DNA from: a virus
Strand: one strand, 5' to 3'
IMG/VR virus record: IMGVR_UViG_3300032278_000058
Location: 1-33,446 of that record
DNA length: 33,446 nucleotides
Part shown: in pieces, positions 1-10,750 of the stretch
Layout: each line of letters begins with the position of its first letter
Numbering within the stretch: position 1 is the stretch's first letter
The notes under the pieces: generated by a model
Seen by the model: only the letters and a program-made list of their open reading frames with translations
Database searches by the model: none
What the model was told of the DNA's origin: nothing
Made by a program: the position numbers and the translations under genes

Positions 1-3000
1 CACCAATACTTTCGTCTGCTTTAATAAGTGTGCTATATTTTCTAACTGTTAATTCTGTATTTAAACTATACTCTCTACCAGAGTGTTTTACAGTTACAGT
101 AGAAATTTTTCCTAAAGTATCAATTGTTATAATAAGTTCAGCACCTTGCCCGTTACCTACTTTACTAAATTGGTATGTTGGTGCTACTTTATAACCTCTA
201 CCAGGATCAGCAATATCAACTCTAGCTAATCTACCATTTTCCCAAATAGGTGTTAAGACTGCTTGTTTAACATTTGCAGTACCAACAAATACTATTTCTG
301 CATAGATATCAACAGCTTGATCAAATTTGCCAGAATTAATAGTTGGCATTGGATCAATTGTACCCAATTTATTAAGATCGTATTCATCAACAATAATATG
401 TTGTATAAGAACTCTATTAACTCTTTCAATAAGTTGTTTTACTGCTTCAAGTCTGTTTACAAACCAACTTTGTCGTGGTCTATTTAAAATACCGTATTTT
501 TCTTTTACACTTAACTCAGGATTCGGAACTGCTCTATAATTTGTGTCCCAACCAATTAAACTATCAAACCACTTACGTTCTACATCTGCTTTTGGCTTAC
601 TAGTTTTTAATCCTTCACTTATAAGTTGATATTCATTATGAATATTAGTATAAACAGGAATAGTCCAGTAGCGGAAATTAACTGCTGAATCATTAGCAGT
701 AAATAATGCATCACAATTATACAATGCAAATCTACTATCACTATACAATGCCGCATACTTATAACCTTGAGCTTTAGGATCTTCAATTAATTGTGCTACA
801 TCATATGCACTTGTTTTTCTCCAATCCATAGAAGGAATATGTTTTTTATTTTTAACCCAATAATAATACTGAGTTGAAAAACTTTGTGCTTGTTTGTTAT
901 AAATTTGTCTTGTTGATAATGTACTATCATCAGCAAACTTAGGTTGTCCACTAATTCCTTGTGCTAATCCTTCTTCTGTATCTGCTAATTCTGACCATTC
1001 AGATGGTTTAAGTGTTGTTTCAACCCATTCATAAATATCAATTGACGCTCCTTTAAATAACTTACCCCAAGTTGCTGTTTGATAAATTATACTTCCTTGA
1101 TAAGGATTATGATATTTTGCCGTACTTAAATCCCACCATATTTTTCCAACATAATTTTTGCCCCAGGCCGCGGATTCATCAACAACAGATATTGTTCCAC
1201 CTATTGTATATGTTGCTGGGTCATATAATGTTTTAAAAGCAATTTCTTCTTCGGCACTACCTGCAATTTTTCCTTGAACTGGGTCAATATAATCTATTTG
1301 GCTAGTAAGTACATTCTTTGAAGTATTATAAACAAATACACCTTTAAATTTTGATACATCAACTTGATCAAGTGGGTATCGTAATGTTTGCCATGACAAA
1401 ACATCTCTATTACGTCTAAAATCAATTATAGTTCCCTGATAATTGTCTCCAGGAGTAGTAGTTAATTCTGGCATTGAAACATAAACATGATTATCTGTAA
1501 ATAATAAATAATCACCGAAGCGTCTTGTTACAGGATTATTATAAACAAATTTTTCACTATAAAGTAATGTATCATTAAATCTTTGGAAAATAAGAACTTG
1601 TCCACTATCTTCATTTGAAGTTTTATACTGAGTAAGATTATTATCAAACGATGTAGGTAAAACTGTAGTATTTGCATCAAATGTTGTTGTTGATATAAGA
1701 TCACCACCACGTGATGAAACAGCTAAATTATCTTTATCAAAATCTAATGTTGCTCCGAATCTTTCTGCTACATCGTTTTCTGGACTATAAAGTGTTTGTG
1801 ACCATATGAAGCTACCCGCTACTTGCCTATACACATAAACAGCACCATTGTTAGTATCTATTTCATCTTGTAATGGGGCTCCAACTGCAACTATAGTTCC
1901 ATCATCTGAAACTGCAATAGCATTTCCAAACCCTATACCTGCTTTAGGTGTTACTATTACTTGACTAAATTCATAATGACCGTTGTTTATTCTGTATATA
2001 AGAACTTTAGGATCACTATCAGTAAACTCAGCTACAACAACTAAAATGTTTCCATCTTTATTAATTGTAAACGGAGTAGCAAAACCCGTTAATGTAGTAT
2101 GATCTACAATAGTTTCGTCGTCAACTGTTAACCCTAAATCATTAGGAACATATCCTACATAATCTATATGACTTGATAATTGTGTCCATAACGATGAATC
2201 AAATGCACCAGCTGGTAAATTAGTTTTACTTTGATAAAAATACTGTTGATGTAAAACAATATCATTTTCAAAATATGCTACAGTATCACTAAACACACCT
2301 TTATAATTTTTATCTTTGCCAACTGCATAATCATATGATATTCCATCAGCATCAGTACCATGATTATAAAAATATACCCTACCAGCAGTTCCAACTGTAC
2401 TACCATCATATTCTACGCCTGAACTTACATGAAGATAATGTAACTTACTATTTGTAGCAAATTCTAATTGCTTACCGAAGTATTTGAAACCAAAAGTATT
2501 ACTATCCTCTTCGGCCGCATACTCAGAAACATATCCATGATTTAACGAATACTCACCATTGGCTGTTTTATCATAAGTTAAAATTATTCCTTGGTTAACA
2601 TAAGCACTTGCCACACCTTCAGTATGGGCCTGAATATTAAATGTTTGTACCCAGTCTTTGTTTAATGGTGTTGGATAATTTGGTATTCTAGAAATTCCGC
2701 TAACTGTACTGCTAGAATAAAAATGTACTTCTAACTCGTTTTGAAAAGCCGGCGAAGTAACAGGTAACTGAGACGAATCCGTGTTTTTAATAACAACCAT
2801 TTTACCTGCAATCGATGAATCCATATCTGCATGATCTAATCTCCCTGATAAACGATTAACACCAGAACTAATAGCATCTTTAATACTAAGAGTACTACTA
2901 GCACTATTATTAAATCCGAAGCTAAATGTCCCTACCCTATCTTTTACATAAAGGCGGCACGTTAATAATTGTTCTTGTAAATACGTTACTTCGGCTGTAG

Positions 3001-6000
3001 CGCCTGTGGTGTCATCAATAATAATTTCACCTACTTGAGGAATATAAGGATTTCCTAAATTGTCAAAATTTGTAAATGTAACATCAATAAATCCACTCCA
3101 TAAGTCATATACAGCATGAGCTGAATTTACATATGAAAATGTTAAACCTAATGATGCAGGATCAAATACTGAGATAGGTGCAACACCTCCTCTAATAGTA
3201 TTAAGCCACATTGTAAAGTTATCTGTTACATTAAGAGTATCTGTAAAAACTTTTGCTCCTCTTATAAACCAAAGCTCACTTAAATTAGGCAATCCTTGTT
3301 TATCATAATAACTTAAATGACCTAAACGACCGCCTCTGGTAGGATCAAGAACTAAACTTAATGCACGAACATCATCCATTGTATTACCAAAGACAACAGG
3401 TGAACGTGATTCAGCTTGAGTAATAAAATCTTGTCCTATAAGATTAGGTATTGAAATCTGTTGAGCTGACGTAACTGTTGTAGTAAATGCTGGAATCCCA
3501 TCAATCTTCCACCAACCGCCAAATGTGTCTGCCGCTGAAGCTGGTCTAATTAATTCAAAGTCTCCACAACTTACTGCATTGTAGAAAAGTTCACCAGTAG
3601 GATCAAATGCACCACTAACATCTGTCATATAAATTATTGATTGACTAACATTTTCAATTCGAATATATGCTATTTCACCAACCGCAGTATCTGATGATAA
3701 TGAATCACCAACTGTTGGAATACGTATTAAATTATCAATGTACAATACTGCATCAATTTTATTTGCAATAACTTTCTGTCCTTCAAGTGCCGCAACACCT
3801 GGACCTGTATTCCCCCAAGGTAAAACACCATTTGGATAATTTTGTGAAAATTCGTTCCAATTAAGAACTACTTTATCACCATCTGTTGATCCTTCATATT
3901 GTGCAAGTGGGGCTCTAATTAATACGTGATCTGTAGAAACATCTATTCCATAGTCACCTCTTATAGCGTAAACTATAGTAGGGTATGAATTATTACCTAT
4001 ATCATAATTTGCTTCTTCTATAAACGATGTTGACCAAAAACTTGGAAACGTTAATGCACCGGTTGCCGCTGAGATTGGAAATTGTGCTTCCCAGGTTGTT
4101 TCTGAATACTTAACAATGTCTCCAGCAACATAAGGTAATCCTCCATCAAAGTCGCCTTTGAATTTAGTTTTTACATAACTGGCATTTGGAGCGCCAATAA
4201 CTAAATGATCTCCATTATCAGTTAATGCAATACTAGAACCAAATTTTCCTGGTCCTGTATAAAGTCCATTAGGTGCTGAAATTGTTTGTCTATGATAATA
4301 ATCTACATTATCTGCAACTCTATTAAAAACATAAACTTTTTCTTGCTCACTTGCTGATGCAATTAAAATAGTATTTCTTTCATCAGATGCAATAACTTTA
4401 CCAAATAAATGATCTTCCCCAGGTGCTAAATTAGAAATTAATTGGTGTGAACTATATGTTGGTTTATTTTGTAGTACGATCCACTTACCAGTATCATCAT
4501 CATCAACCCAAATTAATTCACCTACTTGTAATTCACTATTAATAATTCTAGTATTTGCATCTGCCATAGAAGCAACTCTAGCCGAAACAAATTTTGTAAT
4601 AAATCCTTGTTTTGTAGTATCAAAGTTTTCTGATAGTTCTACATCTGGAGTTTCACCATTTGCATAACAAATTATAGTATCTAATGATACACTTTTAACT
4701 TTAAAGAATTTTTCAATTGGTTCAGCTTCGTCCTGGCCGACATCAAGAATACCTATAATATCATTAGCTTCGTATCTTGCTTGTGTCTTAAGTTGTAATG
4801 TAGTTGTCCCAGCTGTAGTATCTGAACTTACTGCTATAACATTATCTGTTGTTCTAACATATTTGACAACATCCCAAGTTGTTCCTCGTAATCCTACCCA
4901 TACATAATCGCCAACATTTAAATCAGAAATTGTTGCATCTAAAATATCATCAAACTTTGCAACTGTTAATTTAACATCGTCTTCATTAACAAACCCTGCT
5001 GTCTGAATGTACTCAAGAAATGTTGAACGGTTAGGAAATGGTTTATGATTATAATTGTTAGGTTTAAGATAAACTTCAAATGGTCTTAGACGATAAATTA
5101 AATCAGTTTCTAGTCCTGACACAGTATCAACTAATTCTACTGGTTGCGGAGATAACTTAAATTTAGCTTCGTCTAATTTAAATTCTACTTCATCAAATCC
5201 ATCCGATGAACCATATTGTCCTAACTTAACAGCCCATTCTTCATAAAAGTCAATACTGTCTTTGTCTGCACTACTTAAAGCATCAAATAATTTTGTTAAA
5301 CTATTTTGTGTCCCTTTGTCTTGAATATATCCTTGATAAAACTTATACTGACTAACATCATCTTGAATAATATTTGCAAGATAGTCTCTCTTTTGATATC
5401 CAATAAGATGTTGTGCTATTCTTTGTTGTTCTGTATCGAAATTATCAGTATCTAAATCATAAAAATCTTTAAATTGTTTTGCTTTATAGTCTAGATTGGG
5501 GATTAATTTAGCTTCTGGTTTAGCTGTTAGTCTTTCCCACTTAGACGAATCAAAGTTTTCTGTACCAGGACTTTTTGTTATAGAAATATAATAAAATTCT
5601 TTATATTTTACTGTATCACCTAAAACATAATCTTGATAAGATTTCCATTCATTAATAATAGCATTATCATAAACGAATCCTGGAATATTTAAAGAGCCTT
5701 TCCAGTCATCAGTTCTATAACCTAAAACTTTAATTCGTTCTTGTCTATACCCTGGTTCTAAATCAAAAATAATATCATTAAAAACTGTATGGTTGTCAAT
5801 TAAACAAACGTGCTCTTTTTGTATTAAGGGTAGCTTAACAGCATATATACCATCAGCAGTATTTTGCGTAGTTATTTGAAATTCATTATCGTTACTTCTA
5901 TAAATTTTAGCAAATTCAGAATCTAATTTACGTCCGTCTGCTCTTAGAAGTGTATAGTCATGAAAATTATCAAAGATATTATCAGAAACATAATAATCTC

Positions 6001-9000
6001 TTTTAAATTTTAATCTATTACCAGCAGGACTTAAAGATATAACACTATCTTCACGCCAATTTTGTGTAGTCCAGAATAAAAATTCTTTAGCACTTAACTC
6101 CCAATTTTCAATTACATTAATTTCAGGATTAAAAAAGTTAAAATCAAATCCTTGTGTTTCTAACCACTTACCATAACCTAATAAAAAGTCAACAACTTCT
6201 TGAACAGTTGTTAATAAAGTACCATAAGCTAATTCTTTTGTGCTATTAATAATATTCGGAGAAAGATCAAACTGACGTCTAAAGAATGCTTCCCTACCTC
6301 CAGTAACTGGTAACTCAATTAATCTAGCAAAAAATTGTTGTTGAAATGTTGTTGAACTAGTATGAGCTTCTTTAACTCTATAATAATCATTATTAAATTG
6401 AACTGTTTGTCCAAGTACATATACTTGATTTTCTGTCCAGTCAAGAAAGGGATCAGTAACGCCGCCAATTTTTACAACAGGATCATCTGATAACTCACGA
6501 GCCGCAAAATATTTAAAATATGGATTAGTTTTATCATATCCTTTTATAACAAATCCTGCTGGTCTTTTTTCAATCATAACTCCGCTATAACTTACTAAAT
6601 CAACTACCGAACTTTTATTTAAAAATATCTTATAGTTTTCATCAGGAACAAAAACATTACCTTCATTAAATGGAGATCTACTGTCTAATACTAATTTAAA
6701 TTTGTCTTTATGAGTAAATCCTGCAACCTTAAACCCTATCTGATTTTTTACAGATTTTAATGCAGTTGTATAATCACTATACGTACCTAATGACTCTGAA
6801 TTAATATAATCACAAATATAATTAACTAATCCTGAAGTGTTAACTCTATCTTCATCAGTTATTACCATAGGAAAGATTAAATCTTTTAATCTAAGTCTTT
6901 TATCAGTTTCACTATAAATGATTTCTTTTGCTGGATTTCGAATTATTCGTGATCTATCAAATCCTAATCCCATAATTTTAGTTGGCTGATTAAGAATCCA
7001 ACTACAAATAAATGCGAATGGATATTCACTACTTCTGCGCCAGGCTGTTTCTGTTGGTGCTTCGTCCCCAAATACAAATTCTTTATTTGTTAAAACAAGA
7101 ACATAATTTTTAGCAAAGTTACTATCTAATGGACTTAATAAATTACCTTCACCATCAACTGGAATATGCTTTGTAATATCTTTTCTTGCATACGCTGTAA
7201 GATATTTTAATGCTTTACCAGGTTCTCTAACAATTCCATCTTCAATATCTTGCCATAAAATTTTATTTTCTCTAGTATATGGCGCTGGTCCGTAAACTGT
7301 TTTCCACCATGTCGGTTCAATAGTATAACCTAGAATTTCCCAAGGATGGGTATGCGGACGATCAGTATCAAAGGCTTCTTTATAAACACCTCTCCAATAC
7401 CCAGGTAATTGTTTACCACTTGGTGCCGTCATAGCACTATAATTAAATGTAAAACTATTTGACCTTACATAAAAATCATGATCTGTATAATCTATATTGC
7501 CAACATTTTCTAACCAAGCTACAAAGTCTGTAATTAATGCTTTATCTCTTGCCCATTTTGTAAATTTTGTATCTCTTGATTCACCGCCAATAAATTCATG
7601 TATATCTAAAATAGTTGAATCATACTCTGATTTTATATTGTTAAAAATTCTTTGTTCTAACTCTAACAGTAAGTCATCGCGAAAATCACCAAAGCAAACA
7701 AATATGTTACCGTCGTGTCCTTGAATAACTTCTGTTGGTACTTGGTAAGTGTTATCAATATATTTTATGGGTTTATATTTTGGATATAAACCTAATTTAG
7801 TAGGAGTTGGTGGAATATAACTTCCATCAGTAGTTTCATATTCATAAATTTCAATAATATCATCAACGACTTTAGTTGCTGTAATTGTTACAAAGCCTGG
7901 ATGGTCTGTTTCAAACTGATAATCTATACCATGATATAATTGTACTTTATTTTTATAAATGTAAACTGCTTTATCTGATAAAGCACTTAAATTAAAATCA
8001 CTTGACAATGCAAAAAATTGTGTATCTTTATCTTTTACAGTATGACTTGTTTTAGTATATGTTCCTATACCCATCATATCGCTAAAGAAAAACGGCATAT
8101 TATTAGTTTTATCTTTAACTACTGCCTGCATTACTTTTTCAAAATGAGGTACTGTCTCTCCTGTAAATCCTACAGTATTTGCTTTTTGAAGAAATACTCT
8201 TCTAAATTTTCCATACTCATTACTAGCATATCTAATTGCTTTAATAATATTTGCATTAGTATCAGTAATATGATATAAAGCAAGATCTACTTGTCCGCTA
8301 TGTTGTACAAAGCGACGACCATATGGAGCAAGATTTCCTATATCTCTTAAATTATTCATACCAGGCATTGAACCTAAAAACTCATCATTATATTCACTCA
8401 ATGAATGAACATGATCGTTAACTTCACCTAATGTAAAAGTAAGAACATTATCATTTAATGGATTTCGTTCTAAGTTATGCGGTATTTCATAATACCCGTT
8501 TTCATTTTTCTTTGTAGCACTATTAGATAGAATTTTAACTACATCATCTTTTACTAACTCTTTAATAAACGTAACATAAGCTACACCATTAATTCTATTA
8601 ATTGCAAAATCTGTTATATTAAATTTTCTTATGTTATTAACATACACTCTTAACCATAAATCATTTAAGTCACCACTACGATCATAAACATCAACAGCAA
8701 AACTATTTGTTTGATTAGAAACAACATATTGTCTTACCACGTGTTGTCTACTATTTTTAATAGCTTTAATCCATCCTGACGTATATGTAAAAGTACTAAT
8801 ATCACTATACTCTTTTAATAATGTTACATCAGTATTTCCTTTTACTTCTGCATTATTTTGTTGATAGGTATATGTACCACCTAATAAATTAAAATCAAAT
8901 AAAATATCTCCTGAATTTTCTAATGCTCTATAACTTAACGAAAATCCTAACTCTGGATCTTTAACTTCACCAGCACCTACTTTATAACTAAAAAGTTTAT

Positions 9001-10750
9001 TTCCAACAAATGTTGATGATGGGTAATAAGTTATGTCCGATAATGAATAACCACTCTTATCAAATAAATCAAATAAAGGCGGTTGGTTTGCATCAATTTT
9101 ATCTTGTCCAGCTTTCCACTCGGTACCATTATAATACCACATCTTACCTTTATACTCATCACCGTTTCTAACTAATACTGTTTCGTTTTCAATTGGGGTT
9201 GTATCTGTTTCTTCAATAAGACTAATTTGTCTTATAAGATTATGTGTAATAAATTTTACTTTAAAAATTTTTCCTGATACTCTACTATCAGGATCAGCAG
9301 TAAACAATACACGCATATTGTCAACAATATCTACACCATCAACATTATACCCTATTGCACCTTCAACATTTGAAAACACATCATTAGTAAATGTATCTAA
9401 TAAATCAATATCAGCTTTAGCACTAGTACCAAAATTATGTAATTTTAATCCTGCACTAAATTCAATAATAGGACGTTTTGCTCTATAATCTTGATCTAGT
9501 TCTGGAGGTGTACCTGTAAGTGTTGCAGACAGTTCAATAACTTCTCTATGAAACCATCTGTTATACCTTGCCCAAGGATTTCTACTTTTAGATGCTTTAT
9601 TAACTACAAGATAATCTTTTACTCCTGCAAAACTATTAGCATTACTATATGGTAACCTATCAAATCCTACGCTGTCAAACAAAACAGGTTTATCTGTTGC
9701 ATACGTAGCCGGAATTTCTAAATCTTTTTCATTAATTAAAGTAATTTCAGTTCCAACACCTTCAATATACCATTCACCAGTAGCATATTTTGTAGGAGTT
9801 ACTGTTCCTTGGAAATAAACCTTTAAACCATTTGAAAAAGCTATTCCACCAGTACTTGTATAAGTTTTTTTACCTAAAATTTCAGCTTCTACATCTATTT
9901 CTGTATTATCAACTGCATCTGCAATTTGTATTAACCCACTTGCATTAATATCATTTCCATTTACATAAAATAATGTATCAGGTGCATTATCAGGAATTGT
10001 CCAAGTAATAGTTCCAACATCAACTGTTTGAGTACTATCATCTAATCCTGTAGTATACAATAAACTAGGATCTAATGAACGTGCAGTTCTAAATGTTAAT
10101 GGCATTCCTACTGCATCAATTTCAAAGATGTATGTTTGTCCTCTAAATAATTTTAAAGTTGGATTAGATGTTAATCCGTCAGGTGTGAAAATATAACTAT
10201 TGTTGTCTATATTATCTTTTTTAGTTACTTTATAAGTACTTTCAACATCTTTAGCATTACCGGCAATGCCTATTCCTATTGGACCATTGGGTAACCAATA
10301 ATATTCTCGAAAATTTGTAAACTTATCCCATTCAATATGCGGGTTCCAAGCATAATATTCTTGACTATTAAGTTTACTATGATCATCTACAGTACCGCCA
10401 AACGCTCTTATTTGATTAATATAATCATTGTAGTCTTTATAAAAAGTAACATTGTTTAAATTATCTTTTACTACTACCGCTGGGTCTAATTGATAACTTT
10501 CTCTATCAGAATTATGTTCAGAAATATAAGTATCATCGGCTTTGTATGCTTTAGCAGTACGTCGGCCAAAGTATCCACTTAACTTTTCTGCCACACCGGG
10601 TTGAATTAACTGATCTAAAGTTGCATTAAGAAACTTTTTATTAGTTATACTACGAAAATATCTAGGAAGTAATTCCGCACTAGGTCTTCGTGGCGGTTTT
10701 ACACCACCAGTTGGTAACGGATATTCATGTTGGTCATCGGAAAAAGCCAT
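1..10750 (-). CDS. Giant baseplate-associated structural protein (partial, at least 3583 aa)
   Basis: The frame starts at the ATG at 10750, which overlaps the gp6 stop (TAATG), and runs to the window edge without a stop, so the C terminus is missing. The N terminus (SAELLPRYFRS, then LDQLIQPGVAEKL, then YYWLPNGP near residue 150) resembles, from memory, the start of very large virion proteins of marine T4-like myoviruses. Further modules can be read. A cupredoxin-like segment lies near residues 194-277. Four short modules resembling chitin-binding CBM5/12 domains lie near 1437, 1698, 2203 and 2815 (pattern YVLGDTVKY followed by W-x-x-L). FG-GAP-like propeller blades lie near 2110-2190 and 2940-3095 (for example FGNAIAVSDDG). 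In T4 the gene after gp6 is the wedge protein gp7; this one occupies that place but I see no gp7 similarity. The inferred role is a baseplate-rim or receptor-contact protein. The existence of the gene is secure; the function is inference. Confidence 0.85.
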   Translation of the reverse strand, partial: MAFSDDQHEYPLPTGGVKPPRRPSAELLPRYFRSITNKKFLNATLDQLIQPGVAEKLSGYFGRRTAKAYKADDTYISEHNSDRESYQLDPAVVVKDNLNNVTFYKDYNDYINQIRAFGGTVDDHSKLNSQEYYAWNPHIEWDKFTNFREYYWLPNGPIGIGIAGNAKDVESTYKVTKKDNIDNNSYIFTPDGLTSNPTLKLFRGQTYIFEIDAVGMPLTFRTARSLDPSLLYTTGLDDSTQTVDVGTITWTIPDNAPDTLFYVNGNDINASGLIQIADAVDNTEIDVEAEILGKKTYTSTGGIAFSNGLKVYFQGTVTPTKYATGEWYIEGVGTEITLINEKDLEIPATYATDKPVLFDSVGFDRLPYSNANSFAGVKDYLVVNKASKSRNPWARYNRWFHREVIELSATLTGTPPELDQDYRAKRPIIEFSAGLKLHNFGTSAKADIDLLDTFTNDVFSNVEGAIGYNVDGVDIVDNMRVLFTADPDSRVSGKIFKVKFITHNLIRQISLIEETDTTPIENETVLVRNGDEYKGKMWYYNGTEWKAGQDKIDANQPPLFDLFDKSGYSLSDITYYPSSTFVGNKLFSYKVGAGEVKDPELGFSLSYRALENSGDILFDFNLLGGTYTYQQNNAEVKGNTDVTLLKEYSDISTFTYTSGWIKAIKNSRQHVVRQYVVSNQTNSFAVDVYDRSGDLNDLWLRVYVNNIRKFNITDFAINRINGVAYVTFIKELVKDDVVKILSNSATKKNENGYYEIPHNLERNPLNDNVLTFTLGEVNDHVHSLSEYNDEFLGSMPGMNNLRDIGNLAPYGRRFVQHSGQVDLALYHITDTNANIIKAIRYASNEYGKFRRVFLQKANTVGFTGETVPHFEKVMQAVVKDKTNNMPFFFSDMMGIGTYTKTSHTVKDKDTQFFALSSDFNLSALSDKAVYIYKNKVQLYHGIDYQFETDHPGFVTITATKVVDDIIEIYEYETTDGSYIPPTPTKLGLYPKYKPIKYIDNTYQVPTEVIQGHDGNIFVCFGDFRDDLLLELEQRIFNNIKSEYDSTILDIHEFIGGESRDTKFTKWARDKALITDFVAWLENVGNIDYTDHDFYVRSNSFTFNYSAMTAPSGKQLPGYWRGVYKEAFDTDRPHTHPWEILGYTIEPTWWKTVYGPAPYTRENKILWQDIEDGIVREPGKALKYLTAYARKDITKHIPVDGEGNLLSPLDSNFAKNYVLVLTNKEFVFGDEAPTETAWRRSSEYPFAFICSWILNQPTKIMGLGFDRSRIIRNPAKEIIYSETDKRLRLKDLIFPMVITDEDRVNTSGLVNYICDYINSESLGTYSDYTTALKSVKNQIGFKVAGFTHKDKFKLVLDSRSPFNEGNVFVPDENYKIFLNKSSVVDLVSYSGVMIEKRPAGFVIKGYDKTNPYFKYFAARELSDDPVVKIGGVTDPFLDWTENQVYVLGQTVQFNNDYYRVKEAHTSSTTFQQQFFARLIELPVTGGREAFFRRQFDLSPNIINSTKELAYGTLLTTVQEVVDFLLGYGKWLETQGFDFNFFNPEINVIENWELSAKEFLFWTTQNWREDSVISLSPAGNRLKFKRDYYVSDNIFDNFHDYTLLRADGRKLDSEFAKIYRSNDNEFQITTQNTADGIYAVKLPLIQKEHVCLIDNHTVFNDIIFDLEPGYRQERIKVLGYRTDDWKGSLNIPGFVYDNAIINEWKSYQDYVLGDTVKYKEFYYISITKSPGTENFDSSKWERLTAKPEAKLIPNLDYKAKQFKDFYDLDTDNFDTEQQRIAQHLIGYQKRDYLANIIQDDVSQYKFYQGYIQDKGTQNSLTKLFDALSSADKDSIDFYEEWAVKLGQYGSSDGFDEVEFKLDEAKFKLSPQPVELVDTVSGLETDLIYRLRPFEVYLKPNNYNHKPFPNRSTFLEYIQTAGFVNEDDVKLTVAKFDDILDATISDLNVGDYVWVGLRGTTWDVVKYVRTTDNVIAVSSDTTAGTTTLQLKTQARYEANDIIGILDVGQDEAEPIEKFFKVKSVSLDTIICYANGETPDVELSENFDTTKQGFITKFVSARVASMADANTRIINSELQVGELIWVDDDDTGKWIVLQNKPTYSSHQLISNLAPGEDHLFGKVIASDERNTILIASASEQEKVYVFNRVADNVDYYHRQTISAPNGLYTGPGKFGSSIALTDNGDHLVIGAPNASYVKTKFKGDFDGGLPYVAGDIVKYSETTWEAQFPISAATGALTFPSFWSTSFIEEANYDIGNNSYPTIVYAIRGDYGIDVSTDHVLIRAPLAQYEGSTDGDKVVLNWNEFSQNYPNGVLPWGNTGPGVAALEGQKVIANKIDAVLYIDNLIRIPTVGDSLSSDTAVGEIAYIRIENVSQSIIYMTDVSGAFDPTGELFYNAVSCGDFELIRPASAADTFGGWWKIDGIPAFTTTVTSAQQISIPNLIGQDFITQAESRSPVVFGNTMDDVRALSLVLDPTRGGRLGHLSYYDKQGLPNLSELWFIRGAKVFTDTLNVTDNFTMWLNTIRGGVAPISVFDPASLGLTFSYVNSAHAVYDLWSGFIDVTFTNFDNLGNPYIPQVGEIIIDDTTGATAEVTYLQEQLLTCRLYVKDRVGTFSFGFNNSASSTLSIKDAISSGVNRLSGRLDHADMDSSIAGKMVVIKNTDSSQLPVTSPAFQNELEVHFYSSSTVSGISRIPNYPTPLNKDWVQTFNIQAHTEGVASAYVNQGIILTYDKTANGEYSLNHGYVSEYAAEEDSNTFGFKYFGKQLEFATNSKLHYLHVSSGVEYDGSTVGTAGRVYFYNHGTDADGISYDYAVGKDKNYKGVFSDTVAYFENDIVLHQQYFYQSKTNLPAGAFDSSLWTQLSSHIDYVGYVPNDLGLTVDDETIVDHTTLTGFATPFTINKDGNILVVVAEFTDSDPKVLIYRINNGHYEFSQVIVTPKAGIGFGNAIAVSDDGTIVAVGAPLQDEIDTNNGAVYVYRQVAGSFIWSQTLYSPENDVAERFGATLDFDKDNLAVSSRGGDLISTTTFDANTTVLPTSFDNNLTQYKTSNEDSGQVLIFQRFNDTLLYSEKFVYNNPVTRRFGDYLLFTDNHVYVSMPELTTTPGDNYQGTIIDFRRNRDVLSWQTLRYPLDQVDVSKFKGVFVYNTSKNVLTSQIDYIDPVQGKIAGSAEEEIAFKTLYDPATYTIGGTISVVDESAAWGKNYVGKIWWDLSTAKYHNPYQGSIIYQTATWGKLFKGASIDIYEWVETTLKPSEWSELADTEEGLAQGISGQPKFADDSTLSTRQIYNKQAQSFSTQYYYWVKNKKHIPSMDWRKTSAYDVAQLIEDPKAQGYKYAALYSDSRFALYNCDALFTANDSAVNFRYWTIPVYTNIHNEYQLISEGLKTSKPKADVERKWFDSLIGWDTNYRAVPNPELSVKEKYGILNRPRQSWFVNRLEAVKQLIERVNRVLIQHIIVDEYDLNKLGTIDPMPTINSGKFDQAVDIYAEIVFVGTANVKQAVLTPIWENGRLARVDIADPGRGYKVAPTYQFSKVGNGQGAELIITIDTLGKISTVTVKHSGREYSLNTELTVRKYSTLIKADESIG
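9920..10170 (-). other. Degenerate cupredoxin-like module in the giant protein
   Basis: Residues about 194-277 read PTLKLFRGQTYIFEIDA, then GMPLTF, then a TWTIPDNAPDTLFYVNGND segment and GLIQIAD. This order matches the cupredoxin-like beta-sandwich often found in marine phage structural proteins, where a GHPF motif and a YYxCxxH motif carry the metal ligands. Here the His is Met (GMPL) and the Cys/His motif is replaced by YVNGND, so copper binding looks lost. The fold assignment is from pattern memory. Confidence 0.45.

Noticed and set aside
263-539. Short plus-strand ORFs
   Set aside because: They lie antisense inside the giant protein's frame and have low-complexity, unlikely protein sequence.
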